Assembly: GCA_016193485.1 (NCBI GenBank)
Contig: JACPRZ010000060.1
Location: 1-48,533 of the forward strand
Origin: Bacteroidota bacterium
Lineage (GTDB): Bacteria > Bacteroidota > Bacteroidia > JACPRZ01
DNA length: 48,533 nucleotides
Reading direction: 5' to 3'
Shown here piece by piece: positions 9,531-18,364 of the stretch; positions within the stretch are counted from its first letter, which is position 1, and the number at the start of each line of letters is the position of its first letter. A model generated the notes under the pieces. It searched no databases. It saw nothing but the letters and a program-made list of their open reading frames with translations, and was not told the origin of the DNA. A program made the translations under genes and the position numbers.

Positions 9531-11432
9531 CTATTTTTTTCTTGTACTGCTTCTTGATTCCTGGATTGTCATGATTCCTCTTTCGGTTTCTTTTTTAACG
9601 CGGATGAGGGAACCCTCTTCATCGTATTCATAGAAGGTTGCATAGTTGCGTTCATCCAGTTCAGCCGCCAACTTCCGGGTTACGGGGTCATAGACGAAAC
9701 TCTTCATGTTGGCATCCACGGGAAAGATGCGGATGTCGTCAAAAAAAACATCTGTGGTTCCGGTATTTTTGAGGACCACATTTATTCCGATTGCAGCATT
9801 GTTAACGGTAAACTCTTCTTCAATGCGCTGCCAGCCGTCAATAATATTTCCTTTTGCTTTGAAGTGGAGAGTTTGTCCAACGTTAAAAAGAAATTCAAGC
9901 ATTATCTCGGGACCGGTATATGTAGTTGCGGTTACATCATTCTCTTTAACCCAGGCGCTTAATATATAATTTTTACCTGGCTCAGGGGCAAAGGAGTTAG
10001 GGCAATCGGTGCAAATGGAACCAACTACAGTAATGCAATAGGTCTTCACCGCTTTTCCTGCAAAGATGGCATCGGCCATGGCACAAGGAGCGTCAACTGC
10101 GGTAACCGTAAAGCAGTGCTGTCCGATATCGTTAGCGGTCGGTGTCCAGGTAAAGGCGCCCGTTGCCGTATAACCGGTTACACAACCCCCGGAAGGAGTG
10201 GGAAAAGATGCGTTTGTACCGGCAAAGACGGCATCGAAATCATCGGAACATAAGGTAACTTCCTGGTCAGGCGTATCATCATCAGTGCCTATAATAGTAA
10301 AATTGAGCGGGTTTCCAACCCCGGCATAGATAGTGGTTCCGACATCCTGACCACTAATGATGATCCCGCTCAGGATCGGATTGGTGTTAGAAAAATCGTC
10401 AACATTGATCTGAATGTCTCGCACAACGGAGCAGAGCCAGGTTCCACCGCTGTTGTATTCATTGACTATAACAGCCATAATGGTAGTCAATTTTGCAGGG
10501 GGGGTGGCGGAGATATTACCACCGGTACCTGTACCTGCATCAATCTGAAGTCCATCATTGGGACCGAAAGGGTTTAGATAAGTATAACCCGGCTTATAAA
10601 TTACTGGCGTAGTTGGTCCTGTTGCGGGCGAAACAAGCGACCATTCAAGCGTGTGACCAAGAGAAAATTCGGTATCATTTGTCCCATGACTGTAAATAAA
10701 TTGTTTCCCTGCTAACGGTTGTATAATGGGGTTTTGGGAAAAAGTGGGACTGCTGTTGCGCGGCACATCAAAATTATTCATTTTTGTTTCAAGATAAAAG
10801 CGTTGAAGGGGCTGATCGGGCAAAGTATTAACGGCATTACGGTTTTGTATTGAGACCGCGAATGTCCACAAAGAGCATCGCGGCAGCGTAATATCAGCCG
10901 AGTAGATATATTCCGTTACGCCATAGTAAGGACCGCCATCGCAACGGCTTTTTTTGTCAGGGCAATTTTCGGTCGCTTCTTTGCAACACACAAGTGTAAG
11001 TTTGAAATTACCGTATTGGTCAAATGCAGAAGCGGGATTATAGTTGCCGGCAGGATAGCAGCCGTTGACTTGAAATCCACTGTTTGACGCATCAGGATTG
11101 AATTCCATATAGGTTCCGCAGGGCCATGGGCCGTTAATATCATCAGGGTAGTTAACATTAGGGAAAGCCCTTGAACCAAAAGGACATGATAAGGTACTAC
11201 CATCATCAGCCAAAACATCATAATCAACCGGGCCTTTGCAAAAGAGGTAATAGTGAAAGATTATTTCGTAGGTATAGAGGGAATCGGGTGGAACATTTGG
11301 GTCATTGGGGTCGGACTGGGCGCTGAGAAACTTAAAGGTGATATCGCCTCCCGCCACATGGATGGCACTGGCGGGCTTAATCAAAGCGGCAACCAAGAGT
11401 GAGAATAAGGTTATTTTCAGATATTTTATCAT
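9531..11432 (-). CDS. Secreted multidomain surface protein with RHS-like C-terminal tail
   Basis: A 633-aa protein with a signal peptide (residues 1-23, ending KPASA). The mature N-terminus IHVAGGDITFKFL matches the H-x-x-GG-[DE]-I-x-[YF] start often seen in large Bacteroidota exported proteins. Residues about 380-465 contain an Ig/cadherin-like module with the FTWTPTANDIGQ signature. Residues about 475-575 look like a carbohydrate-binding-type jelly roll (YILSAWVKEN ... FFDDIRIFP). The tail (FVYDPVTRKLAAELDERNYA, then YEYDEEGSLIRVKKETERGI, ending ESRSSTRKK) is an RHS-like YD segment familiar from Bacteroidota. It starts 17 bp after the stop of the 1819-aa RHS-like gene, so they form one transcription unit. 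A role in surface adhesion or display is inferred. Confidence 0.9.
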   Translation of the reverse strand: MIKYLKITLFSLLVAALIKPASAIHVAGGDITFKFLSAQSDPNDPNVPPDSLYTYEIIFHYYLFCKGPVDYDVLADDGSTLSCPFGSRAFPNVNYPDDINGPWPCGTYMEFNPDASNSGFQVNGCYPAGNYNPASAFDQYGNFKLTLVCCKEATENCPDKKSRCDGGPYYGVTEYIYSADITLPRCSLWTFAVSIQNRNAVNTLPDQPLQRFYLETKMNNFDVPRNSSPTFSQNPIIQPLAGKQFIYSHGTNDTEFSLGHTLEWSLVSPATGPTTPVIYKPGYTYLNPFGPNDGLQIDAGTGTGGNISATPPAKLTTIMAVIVNEYNSGGTWLCSVVRDIQINVDDFSNTNPILSGIIISGQDVGTTIYAGVGNPLNFTIIGTDDDTPDQEVTLCSDDFDAVFAGTNASFPTPSGGCVTGYTATGAFTWTPTANDIGQHCFTVTAVDAPCAMADAIFAGKAVKTYCITVVGSICTDCPNSFAPEPGKNYILSAWVKENDVTATTYTGPEIMLEFLFNVGQTLHFKAKGNIIDGWQRIEEEFTVNNAAIGINVVLKNTGTTDVFFDDIRIFPVDANMKSFVYDPVTRKLAAELDERNYATFYEYDEEGSLIRVKKETERGIMTIQESRSSTRKK

Positions 11433-11449
11433 CCGATAAGGTTGTTATT

Positions 11450-14400
11450 TTATTCTTCGCACTCTTCAAAGAGTTTTGTCATAATTAATTTTTGCCCGGT
11501 TCCGATTTTAATGCTGTTTGTACCGGTGTGGGACGATGAATTATTAAGTTTGGAACCAGCCTGGAAACTGAAATGATCTTCTTCATCGGTACAGGTATTA
11601 CAATCTTCATCTTCAAAACTCTCAAAGCCGACATCCCTGTAGCGGGCGTTAGATGATACACTTGTGGGGAGGGTATTGCCAAAACCATAAACGGCAGAGG
11701 AATACCTGCTGAGCGCATCACGGTTTTCAATCTCAAATCCAAAGGGATTAAACTTGGTCACCACCGATGTATATGTCCATCCCTCGGTTTGATTCAATGC
11801 AGCGGTATTGGGAGTCCATTGTTCCGGAATTTGTTTTTGCCAGTAAGGAGAAAAAACCTTATATGTGCCGTCATCCCTGGTGTTGGTATTGTTGTTCAGC
11901 GAGGACTGGTTCCTGGGAGTAAGGAAGAGGAGAGAGCGTTTTGCCCGCCAGTTCCCCCTGCTGCCGTTTATGTATGGATTACCTAAATCAGGATCAACAC
12001 CGCACTCGCAATAGGCATCCCATTGATCGGTGAATTCCACTGCGCTTGCGTTAAGCACACCGGAAAAGTTCAGTTGGCCGGATGAGAAGGGATCTGATTT
12101 GGATGTTACGGTTCCTATTGGTACGGTTTGCATATTCCTTCTTCCTGAACGGATCACTTTTATAGTAGTATTATTACCCGATAACCCAACTGGTACTATT
12201 CCAAACCTATTCACAATGGTTATAGAGGTTCCTGAAATATCTTTTACCCAATAGGTTCTAGTATTTATCATTAATTCATCACCGGGATTCAAGAAATCGG
12301 ATACATTTGAAAAAGTCAAAACACCACTATTAATATCTGCATTGAACTCAAACCCGATATTTGTGAATGCCATGCCCATTCCCTTATATGCCCAGTGAGC
12401 CGGGTAAGTGAATGAATAGATGGGATCTCTAAATTCATTCCGGGTTCTGGTAAGGAGCACTTCCCCGGTTTCATGGTCGTATGCAAGATTTTCGGTTGAT
12501 ACTCTTGAACCGAGGTCATAAGCAACGGTTTCTCTGAGTATTCCGTACCGGGTAACAACTTTGGTAGTTGTTACGGAGCGGAAACGGGTTTTTTCGGAGG
12601 TAAAGGAGACCCATAAGGAAGGAATGGGAACAGGCGCTGGAGGGAAAGGAAAGAGCGAACAATCGAGGTTACCCTGGAAACTGCCGCCAAAGGAACGCGT
12701 ATAGTTTTCCCTGAAGTCGCCAATAATATCCATTTCTTTTCCAACTGTAACACCATTTACCAGATTCCCGGTTTTTGTTATTGAAACCACTTCATTGCTT
12801 AGTTTTTTGGAATTTTTAGATTCGGTACGGTAAAAATATTCTACTCCGGAAATAGGCGACATATCTGCCATTCTGGTTCCAGCGGGATATTCGGGATATA
12901 CCCACTGGGCTTTGGGCTTGCCGTGCATATCATTCAGTTCAATTACAAAACCCTGACCGGCTGTCATGTAATCCTCAACTTCTATCTTTAGAATTTTCGT
13001 GATCCATGAAGGTTTATCCCTTTTTTTGTCAACACCGGTATTCCGGGTAAAAACGGGAAAATCACGTGCGGTATAAAATTCATGTACTACATGGCCGGTG
13101 GCATTTCTCTTCACACCGGTGTACTGAAGGTTGCGAACGGTAACGCGGCTGTAGCCGACATTCGGGGAAGGGAAGAACATTTCCCCATAGGGTGTCTCCT
13201 GGTAAAACCTGTCATCGGGAGCGAGGCGGTTTTTGTTGGTAAAGGATTTGGGCTGCCTCCATGGATTTTCTTCGTTGCCTACCATCGGCTCATATTCGGC
13301 AACACCGCTGCTGATGGTCAACCCGCCTGAGTTGTTAGTTGTGGCAGTGCCCTCTAGTATTTTCGTGTAAAAATATTCCTGGCCGTATTGTACTTCGCAG
13401 TTGATAACCCCCCCTAGCATAACAGTCCATTGGTCGCAAATGGTAATTTTTTTAACTCTTGAGCCGCCCCCGAATTTTTTCCATGAAGGGTTGTGAAGGC
13501 GGATGAGAGATTTTCCAGGAATGAATCTCTTTCCAAAGCCCCAGTCACGAAGGGTTTTATTAAAACCATTGAACATGGTGGTTATGTCAGTAAGCAGGCC
13601 GAGGAGTGAACGGAGGCCGCCTTCATCATCGCTTTTGGGCTGAGAGCCGGGATATATGAGCCGGCTCAGGTTGAGGCGTGCAAACTGCCAGGCGGTTTTC
13701 GCAATGGGGTTGACATCATCATTGTCCGGCTTATCTTTAAAGTCATCGCTTTTGAGTATTATATAGGCCTCACCTGTACCAATCACATCATAAGATTCAA
13801 TATCAGCATAGCCCGAAACATATTCAAATTCATCACCGGTGGAATGGCTCCCGCCCTGATAGCCGATAAGGTCAATAAAAAACCGGAAGTAGATATCAGT
13901 CATAACATTTCCATTTTCATCGCGCAGGTATTTATTTTCAAAATCGGTTTTGCCAGATACAGGAACAGGAAGTTGAAACCTGATATATCGGTTTGCAATG
14001 GTAGATTCATAAAGAACTGATGTATTTGCTGCAGGATCGCTCCCTGCCCCTTCCACTTTTACCATTTGCATGGCGCGTTTATCCTGAACAAAAGCGTAAT
14101 CATCGGATTCGTAATCAATATTGATAGTTCCGCCAGAAGGCAATTTAACGGTTGTAAGGTGCCATGCCTGGCTGTATATATCGGCATCGGTTTTGTTTTG
14201 TTTAACATAGGGAAATTCCGAATTGGCTTCTCCCGTAGTGCAACCAGTGGCTTCATCCGGCTTATAGTTACCCCACCTGTCATATTCCTTTAAAGAATAA
14301 TTTGGATTATAATCAGCATCCGGGTTTCCATCATAATCGGGATCTGCGTAAATAAACTTATAAGGGCTTAGTTTGCCTTTGAATGATTTTCCATACGTAA

Positions 14401-16909
14401 AGTAAACCTGTTTCAACGTGAGTTTACCCCCAGCATTGTCGCTGTTGGGAACACCCGGGCAAAGGGAGTAATCGTAAACAAAATTCACCTCTTTAATCAC
14501 TATTGGAGTGGCGTTAGTCAATCTATCGCATTTGGAATAGAGGGTTATTTTGTCAAGTTCATAGGATGGACGACTGTTAAGTATGCCACCGTTCTCACCA
14601 TCCACCCCAAAGCCATCATGCCTGGCAGAAATAGTGAAGTCGGCACGATGCGTTTTTGTTTCTATTGAATGGAGGTACCATACTTCTTTTGTGCCGTAGA
14701 TATAACTTGCTTTGTCATCGGTATCGTCCGACTTCATGCCCTCATTATAGTTGGCTTTATCGGTTTCAAAAGGAACCCGCCAATGGTAATCGCCATACAC
14801 CCTTGTGTAATTAAATTTTGTGTAGGTGCCGAAATCATCATCGGTAGGCCCGTTGCTTGTTCTGTCAACGTAATCGGGAGAGAGGACGGCCGTGAGTAAA
14901 TAGGAATGTGCAAAGGGGGGGAGTTCAGTGCTTTGATAATAATTATCAATACCTCTTTTGTTTTTGGTTGAATTATCCGGATTTGAACCGGTACTTGAAT
15001 ACGTTAAGAGACCGGTTGGTGTAGTGCAATCATATAAGGCCTGAACGCCTGTCTCAAGGTTTGGTCCTGCGTTAAAGGTTACCTCTTTCTGGCTAAGGTT
15101 ATAGGCAGGGATGCCGAAAATATACCTGGAGCCATCTGGCCGGAGTACAGAAAGTTCAGAAATATGATCATCTTTGGCTCTTGCAGCATCTACCCTTGGA
15201 ATAAGAGATGGGATTCCAGCGGCATCAAAGGATACGATGTTGTGACCAAGATCAGGGTCAAGCGGCAGGGATGCATTGGATGCCTCTTGCGCAGTAAGTA
15301 TGGAGATAACCTGGTTGCGGTGTTCGCGGTTTACTTTGGTTAATCCAACGGAACTAAGAGGTAATTCACTGCCGTTTATTCCCTTCTTTTTCATGGGTAA
15401 CATTGCATTTCCCTCTTTGGTGGTTTCGATACGAACCGGGTCATCTCCACCGTACGCATTGAAAAAATCGGTGTTGTTTGGAACCAATTCCCCCGCCTGC
15501 TTGAAGTAGAAGGGTTCGAACTGCTGGTCGGGAACCGGGGGCCTGAAACTCAAACCCGCATCGTATGGTCCCTTCCCGTCCGACCAGTCGCCCGAGGTGG
15601 ATAAAGAGAAGTTGAAGCCGGCATTTACCCCCCCTTTGACGATATCGCCTGCTCCTAAATCGCCCCCCCCTTGTATGGCGGTGCTTATGCTCATGCCCAT
15701 GTTGTCATAGACCCTTCCTGCATCACCCCTGTAAGGGCGATACATACCCCCTATACCCTGGGCGGTGACATTATATACGTCATAGGTATGCTGGGTAAGC
15801 GCCAAAGCGGGGGTCTGGTCATTAAAGGCGCCATCTTTTTCCCGGTTAAAGTCATGCAAGGCAATTGGATTATTCTGGCCTGCATCGGCATAGATATAAC
15901 CATAGGCAGGAAGTTCAAGTTCGTTGAATAAGAGCGACTGGGTGTGCAAATAGCCGCTAAACCTTCCTTTAAAGTTAACCCACTTACCCTCTCCTCCGAT
16001 TCCAGCGCTGAACGTAGCGGAGGTATTTAGCATTGACATGCTGATCTGCGGGATATAGGTTTGCATATTGACCGGGATGGTGGTGCTGAACCCGGGTGAC
16101 GCTGACCTGTAGGTAGTGATACGTTTTTGCGGAGTAACCTTTCGCGTGACGTTTGCGCTTACCGAAGCGCTCAGGGTAAGGGCTTTCAGCCCGGACCTTG
16201 AATTATAAGGAGCGCCTATTTGTGCATTCAGCGATGAGGTAGATGCATCTTTACCAACCGTTTTTGTTGCGTTTACTGAAAATCCAAGAGTGGGCTCCAC
16301 ACCGATGCCTTCCTGGCTATTGGCCGAAAGGCCGAGCCCGATGTTCAAACTTCCCTTCTCTTTGTCGCCAATGCCGATGTTCGGATCAAGGGATAGTTCA
16401 TATCCCACGCCTTTGTAATTATTGTAAAAGATCCCAAAGCCGACACCGAGGGAGAGGTTGATGAAAGGAGCGCCAACGATCTCTATATCCCCGATCTGCA
16501 GGTTGCCGCCATAGGTAATATTCGGTTTCATGTGAAAGGTCTTTTTTACCAGGTCGCCTTTGAAATCATCAGGCATTCCGCGCATGCCCCTGTTGATCAC
16601 TCCTGCATTGATATTCCATCCGAGTCCGACCCAACTGGCTTCCTGGTCCATAGTTATACCGCTGTGATAACTAAGGTTGACCGGGTAGCCGCCCACATCT
16701 ATCAAAGGAATGTTATAGACAAAATCGCCTGTGAAAGGGTCCACCATCTCGGTGGTTCCAACTGGCTCAAAACTCTGCACTTCGGGCTGGCTGGGTCCGC
16801 CTGTAAGGGCCCATGCGACTGAAGGAGCGACCAACTGGGTCAGAAAAACGAAAGCGACAAAGAGCGATATCGCTTTAAAAAACCTGTGCCGGATAAGAGA
16901 TATAAACAT
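11450..16909 (-). CDS. Giant RHS-like exported protein (1819 aa)
   Basis: It starts at ATG 16909. A hydrophobic export segment lies at about residues 12-35 (AISLFVAFVFLTQLVAPSVA). It is followed by VGTTEMVDPFTGDFVYNIPL and VNLSYHSGITMDQEASWVGL, the conserved opening of large Bacteroidota RHS/SpvB-like proteins, where GWNINAGVI marks the beta-rich barrel start. Other family-like stretches are LPSGGTINIDYESDDYAFVQ at about residue 930 and the LSRYSSAVYGFGN and DVGFESFEDEDCN segments near the C-terminus. No toxin domain or canonical RHS core repeat with an autoprotease motif is visible. It precedes the 633-aa protein by 17 bp; that neighbour carries the YD-like tail this family often has, so the two may act as one split unit (inference). 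Confidence 0.9.
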   Translation of the reverse strand: MFISLIRHRFFKAISLFVAFVFLTQLVAPSVAWALTGGPSQPEVQSFEPVGTTEMVDPFTGDFVYNIPLIDVGGYPVNLSYHSGITMDQEASWVGLGWNINAGVINRGMRGMPDDFKGDLVKKTFHMKPNITYGGNLQIGDIEIVGAPFINLSLGVGFGIFYNNYKGVGYELSLDPNIGIGDKEKGSLNIGLGLSANSQEGIGVEPTLGFSVNATKTVGKDASTSSLNAQIGAPYNSRSGLKALTLSASVSANVTRKVTPQKRITTYRSASPGFSTTIPVNMQTYIPQISMSMLNTSATFSAGIGGEGKWVNFKGRFSGYLHTQSLLFNELELPAYGYIYADAGQNNPIALHDFNREKDGAFNDQTPALALTQHTYDVYNVTAQGIGGMYRPYRGDAGRVYDNMGMSISTAIQGGGDLGAGDIVKGGVNAGFNFSLSTSGDWSDGKGPYDAGLSFRPPVPDQQFEPFYFKQAGELVPNNTDFFNAYGGDDPVRIETTKEGNAMLPMKKKGINGSELPLSSVGLTKVNREHRNQVISILTAQEASNASLPLDPDLGHNIVSFDAAGIPSLIPRVDAARAKDDHISELSVLRPDGSRYIFGIPAYNLSQKEVTFNAGPNLETGVQALYDCTTPTGLLTYSSTGSNPDNSTKNKRGIDNYYQSTELPPFAHSYLLTAVLSPDYVDRTSNGPTDDDFGTYTKFNYTRVYGDYHWRVPFETDKANYNEGMKSDDTDDKASYIYGTKEVWYLHSIETKTHRADFTISARHDGFGVDGENGGILNSRPSYELDKITLYSKCDRLTNATPIVIKEVNFVYDYSLCPGVPNSDNAGGKLTLKQVYFTYGKSFKGKLSPYKFIYADPDYDGNPDADYNPNYSLKEYDRWGNYKPDEATGCTTGEANSEFPYVKQNKTDADIYSQAWHLTTVKLPSGGTINIDYESDDYAFVQDKRAMQMVKVEGAGSDPAANTSVLYESTIANRYIRFQLPVPVSGKTDFENKYLRDENGNVMTDIYFRFFIDLIGYQGGSHSTGDEFEYVSGYADIESYDVIGTGEAYIILKSDDFKDKPDNDDVNPIAKTAWQFARLNLSRLIYPGSQPKSDDEGGLRSLLGLLTDITTMFNGFNKTLRDWGFGKRFIPGKSLIRLHNPSWKKFGGGSRVKKITICDQWTVMLGGVINCEVQYGQEYFYTKILEGTATTNNSGGLTISSGVAEYEPMVGNEENPWRQPKSFTNKNRLAPDDRFYQETPYGEMFFPSPNVGYSRVTVRNLQYTGVKRNATGHVVHEFYTARDFPVFTRNTGVDKKRDKPSWITKILKIEVEDYMTAGQGFVIELNDMHGKPKAQWVYPEYPAGTRMADMSPISGVEYFYRTESKNSKKLSNEVVSITKTGNLVNGVTVGKEMDIIGDFRENYTRSFGGSFQGNLDCSLFPFPPAPVPIPSLWVSFTSEKTRFRSVTTTKVVTRYGILRETVAYDLGSRVSTENLAYDHETGEVLLTRTRNEFRDPIYSFTYPAHWAYKGMGMAFTNIGFEFNADINSGVLTFSNVSDFLNPGDELMINTRTYWVKDISGTSITIVNRFGIVPVGLSGNNTTIKVIRSGRRNMQTVPIGTVTSKSDPFSSGQLNFSGVLNASAVEFTDQWDAYCECGVDPDLGNPYINGSRGNWRAKRSLLFLTPRNQSSLNNNTNTRDDGTYKVFSPYWQKQIPEQWTPNTAALNQTEGWTYTSVVTKFNPFGFEIENRDALSRYSSAVYGFGNTLPTSVSSNARYRDVGFESFEDEDCNTCTDEEDHFSFQAGSKLNNSSSHTGTNSIKIGTGQKLIMTKLFEECEE

Positions 16910-16951
16910 AGTTTAAAAACTTACGATGCAACAATGGTTCAGTAATTTCTA

Positions 16952-16980
16952 TTTCTCGCAAAGTCGCAAAGAGCGCAAAG
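16952..16980. repeat. CGCAAAG-type dispersed repeat
   Basis: TTTCTCGCAAAGTCGCAAAG followed by AGCGCAAAG. It shares TTTCTCGCAAAG and the 7-8 bp periodicity with the copy at 8894-8920. It lies about 40 bp upstream of the 1819-aa RHS-like gene, within its leader. Confidence 0.55.
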
Positions 16981-17025
16981 ATTTTATAATAAAAATTTGA
17001 TTGGTATAATAAATAATTTATTTTT

Positions 17026-17167
17026 GTTACTATTCAGGTTGCCTGATTATTCCTGCCACAAAGGCACCAAGGCACCAAGTTTCACAAAGAATTCTTCGTG
17101 TTTCTTTGTGACTTTGTGTCTTTGTGGCAAGTATTTCAGGGTTTTTCATGGATACCTGAATAGTAAC
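17026..17167. repeat. MITE-like element with 14-bp perfect inverted ends and CACAAAG core
   Basis: The left end GTTACTATTCAGGT (17026-17039) is matched exactly by the reverse complement at 17154-17167. The core contains CACAAAGGCACCAAGGCACC and, further right, TTTCTTTGTGACTTTGTG, which can fold back on each other into a long imperfect hairpin. There is no coding capacity. It separates the lipoprotein gene from the RHS-like gene downstream and could form a transcript hairpin or boundary. Confidence 0.65.
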
Positions 17168-17180
17168 TTATTTTAATAAT

Positions 17181-17816
17181 TTATTTTCGAACCATTGTTG
17201 TTACGAACAGTTTCGGCATGCGGTTTAAAGCCGCACCGTTAATTGTAATCTTTACAATGCCCGAATTGAGCGCACCGTCATCGAAAATGAGGGTACGGTC
17301 AGGTATTTCCTCTCCGTTTTCTTTTTTTTCAAAAGCAAGCAAAAAGTTGGTATAGGGAGCGAGGCCATAATTTCTTTCATAGTGAAAGAGCAGGCATCGG
17401 AGCGTATCTGTTCCCTCAACCAGCGCAAGATCATCCTGCATTTCAGATGCAAAATAGTTTAACCGAAAATAATAATCAGCAGGATCATTCAGATTATATT
17501 TCAGAATATCGGACAGGTGGTCGTCTGCCGAAATTGTGAATGTATAATATTGCATATCTTTCATCTGTTCCATTTCCTTTATAATTTCCTCTTTACCGGC
17601 ATCAGGATTTCCGTTTTCTTTCAGGATAATATATTCCAAGGGCTTAAATTGAAGCGTGAAACGGATATTCCCGATCTGTTTTGAAACCTTAAGCCCGTTA
17701 TTCATGTCTTCCACCCAGTTGACATATTCCATAGGATCCAGATCATCCTGCCACCCGGGTGTTTGCCGGCAGGAAGCGGTTAATATAAGAGGCAGTATCC
17801 AGAATAAGAGACGCAT
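17181..17816 (-). CDS. Lipoprotein of unknown function
   Basis: A 211-aa protein. The ATG at 17816 gives MRLLFWILPLILTASC, a textbook lipobox with Cys16 as the lipidated residue. It lies one base after the stop of the OmpH-like gene, so I prefer it to an ATG seven codons upstream that overlaps that gene. The mature protein is acidic with alternating hydrophobic strands (IRFTLQFKPLEYIILKENGN, YTFTISADDHL). No recognised domain. It is last in the run fibre protein, adhesin, OmpH-like, lipoprotein, and probably resides in the outer membrane as part of that exported set (inference). Confidence 0.83.
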   Translation of the reverse strand: MRLLFWILPLILTASCRQTPGWQDDLDPMEYVNWVEDMNNGLKVSKQIGNIRFTLQFKPLEYIILKENGNPDAGKEEIIKEMEQMKDMQYYTFTISADDHLSDILKYNLNDPADYYFRLNYFASEMQDDLALVEGTDTLRCLLFHYERNYGLAPYTNFLLAFEKKENGEEIPDRTLIFDDGALNSGIVKITINGAALNRMPKLFVTTMVRK

Positions 17817-17817
17817 G

Positions 17818-18354
17818 TCAGTCAGATATTTTTCCATTATATCTCCGGTTCACAAAAATCTTTACATCTTCGGTGATATCCTTATCATTGCTTGCAGCCA
17901 TCAATGCACCGCTTCCGTCAGCCCCGAAAATATAGGTAAAGCCGTGCTGGTGGCCGTATTCGGTAACATATTGATTCAACTGCTTCCAGATATCGCTGCT
18001 ATATTTTTCAGCGAGCGCCTGGTTGTCTTCTGAAAATTGCTTTTCTTTTGCAAGGTATTGGCTTCTCATCTGCTGGAACTTTTCAATTTTCTCCGGGTCG
18101 TTATTTTTATTTGCTTTTAGTTGTTCCGAAAGCGCCTGGAGTTGCATTAAAATACTGTCCAGTATTGCTTTTCTCTGGTATTTGGTATCTTCCAGTTTTT
18201 TTTCAAGTTCATGTTTGTAATCAAAACCATCGTAGAGCATGGCGGTTTTCACATAAGCGATTTTAGGTTGTTTAGAACCAAAATACCAGAATCCGCCCAC
18301 AAGGAGAACCATGCAGATAATTATGAGTACAGTGTTTATTCTTTCGGGTTTCAT
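17818..18354 (-). CDS. OmpH/Skp-like membrane-anchored protein
   Basis: A 178-aa protein. Residues 9-27 form an N-terminal membrane anchor (VLIIICMVLLVGGFWYFGS). Then comes IAYVKTAMLYDGFDYKHELE, the usual Skp/OmpH opening. A long charged coiled coil follows (about residues 48-120). The C-terminal strand region (GFTYIFGADGSGALMAASND) matches the family's C-terminal G-Y-x-x-I-x-x-x... strand with the tail D-[IV]-T-x-x-[VI]. Skp-family proteins hold outer-membrane proteins in the periplasm. A co-transcribed copy directly after a 2281-aa exported protein suggests a dedicated holdase. An uncleaved anchor is less usual than a cleaved signal peptide in this family. Confidence 0.8.
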   Translation of the reverse strand: MKPERINTVLIIICMVLLVGGFWYFGSKQPKIAYVKTAMLYDGFDYKHELEKKLEDTKYQRKAILDSILMQLQALSEQLKANKNNDPEKIEKFQQMRSQYLAKEKQFSEDNQALAEKYSSDIWKQLNQYVTEYGHQHGFTYIFGADGSGALMAASNDKDITEDVKIFVNRRYNGKISD

Positions 18355-18364
18355 TTTATCATGG

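Noticed and set aside
8945..17167. CACAAAG repeats as a CRISPR array
   Set aside because: Units are 7-10 bp, degenerate and without spacers of constant length, and there are no cas genes.
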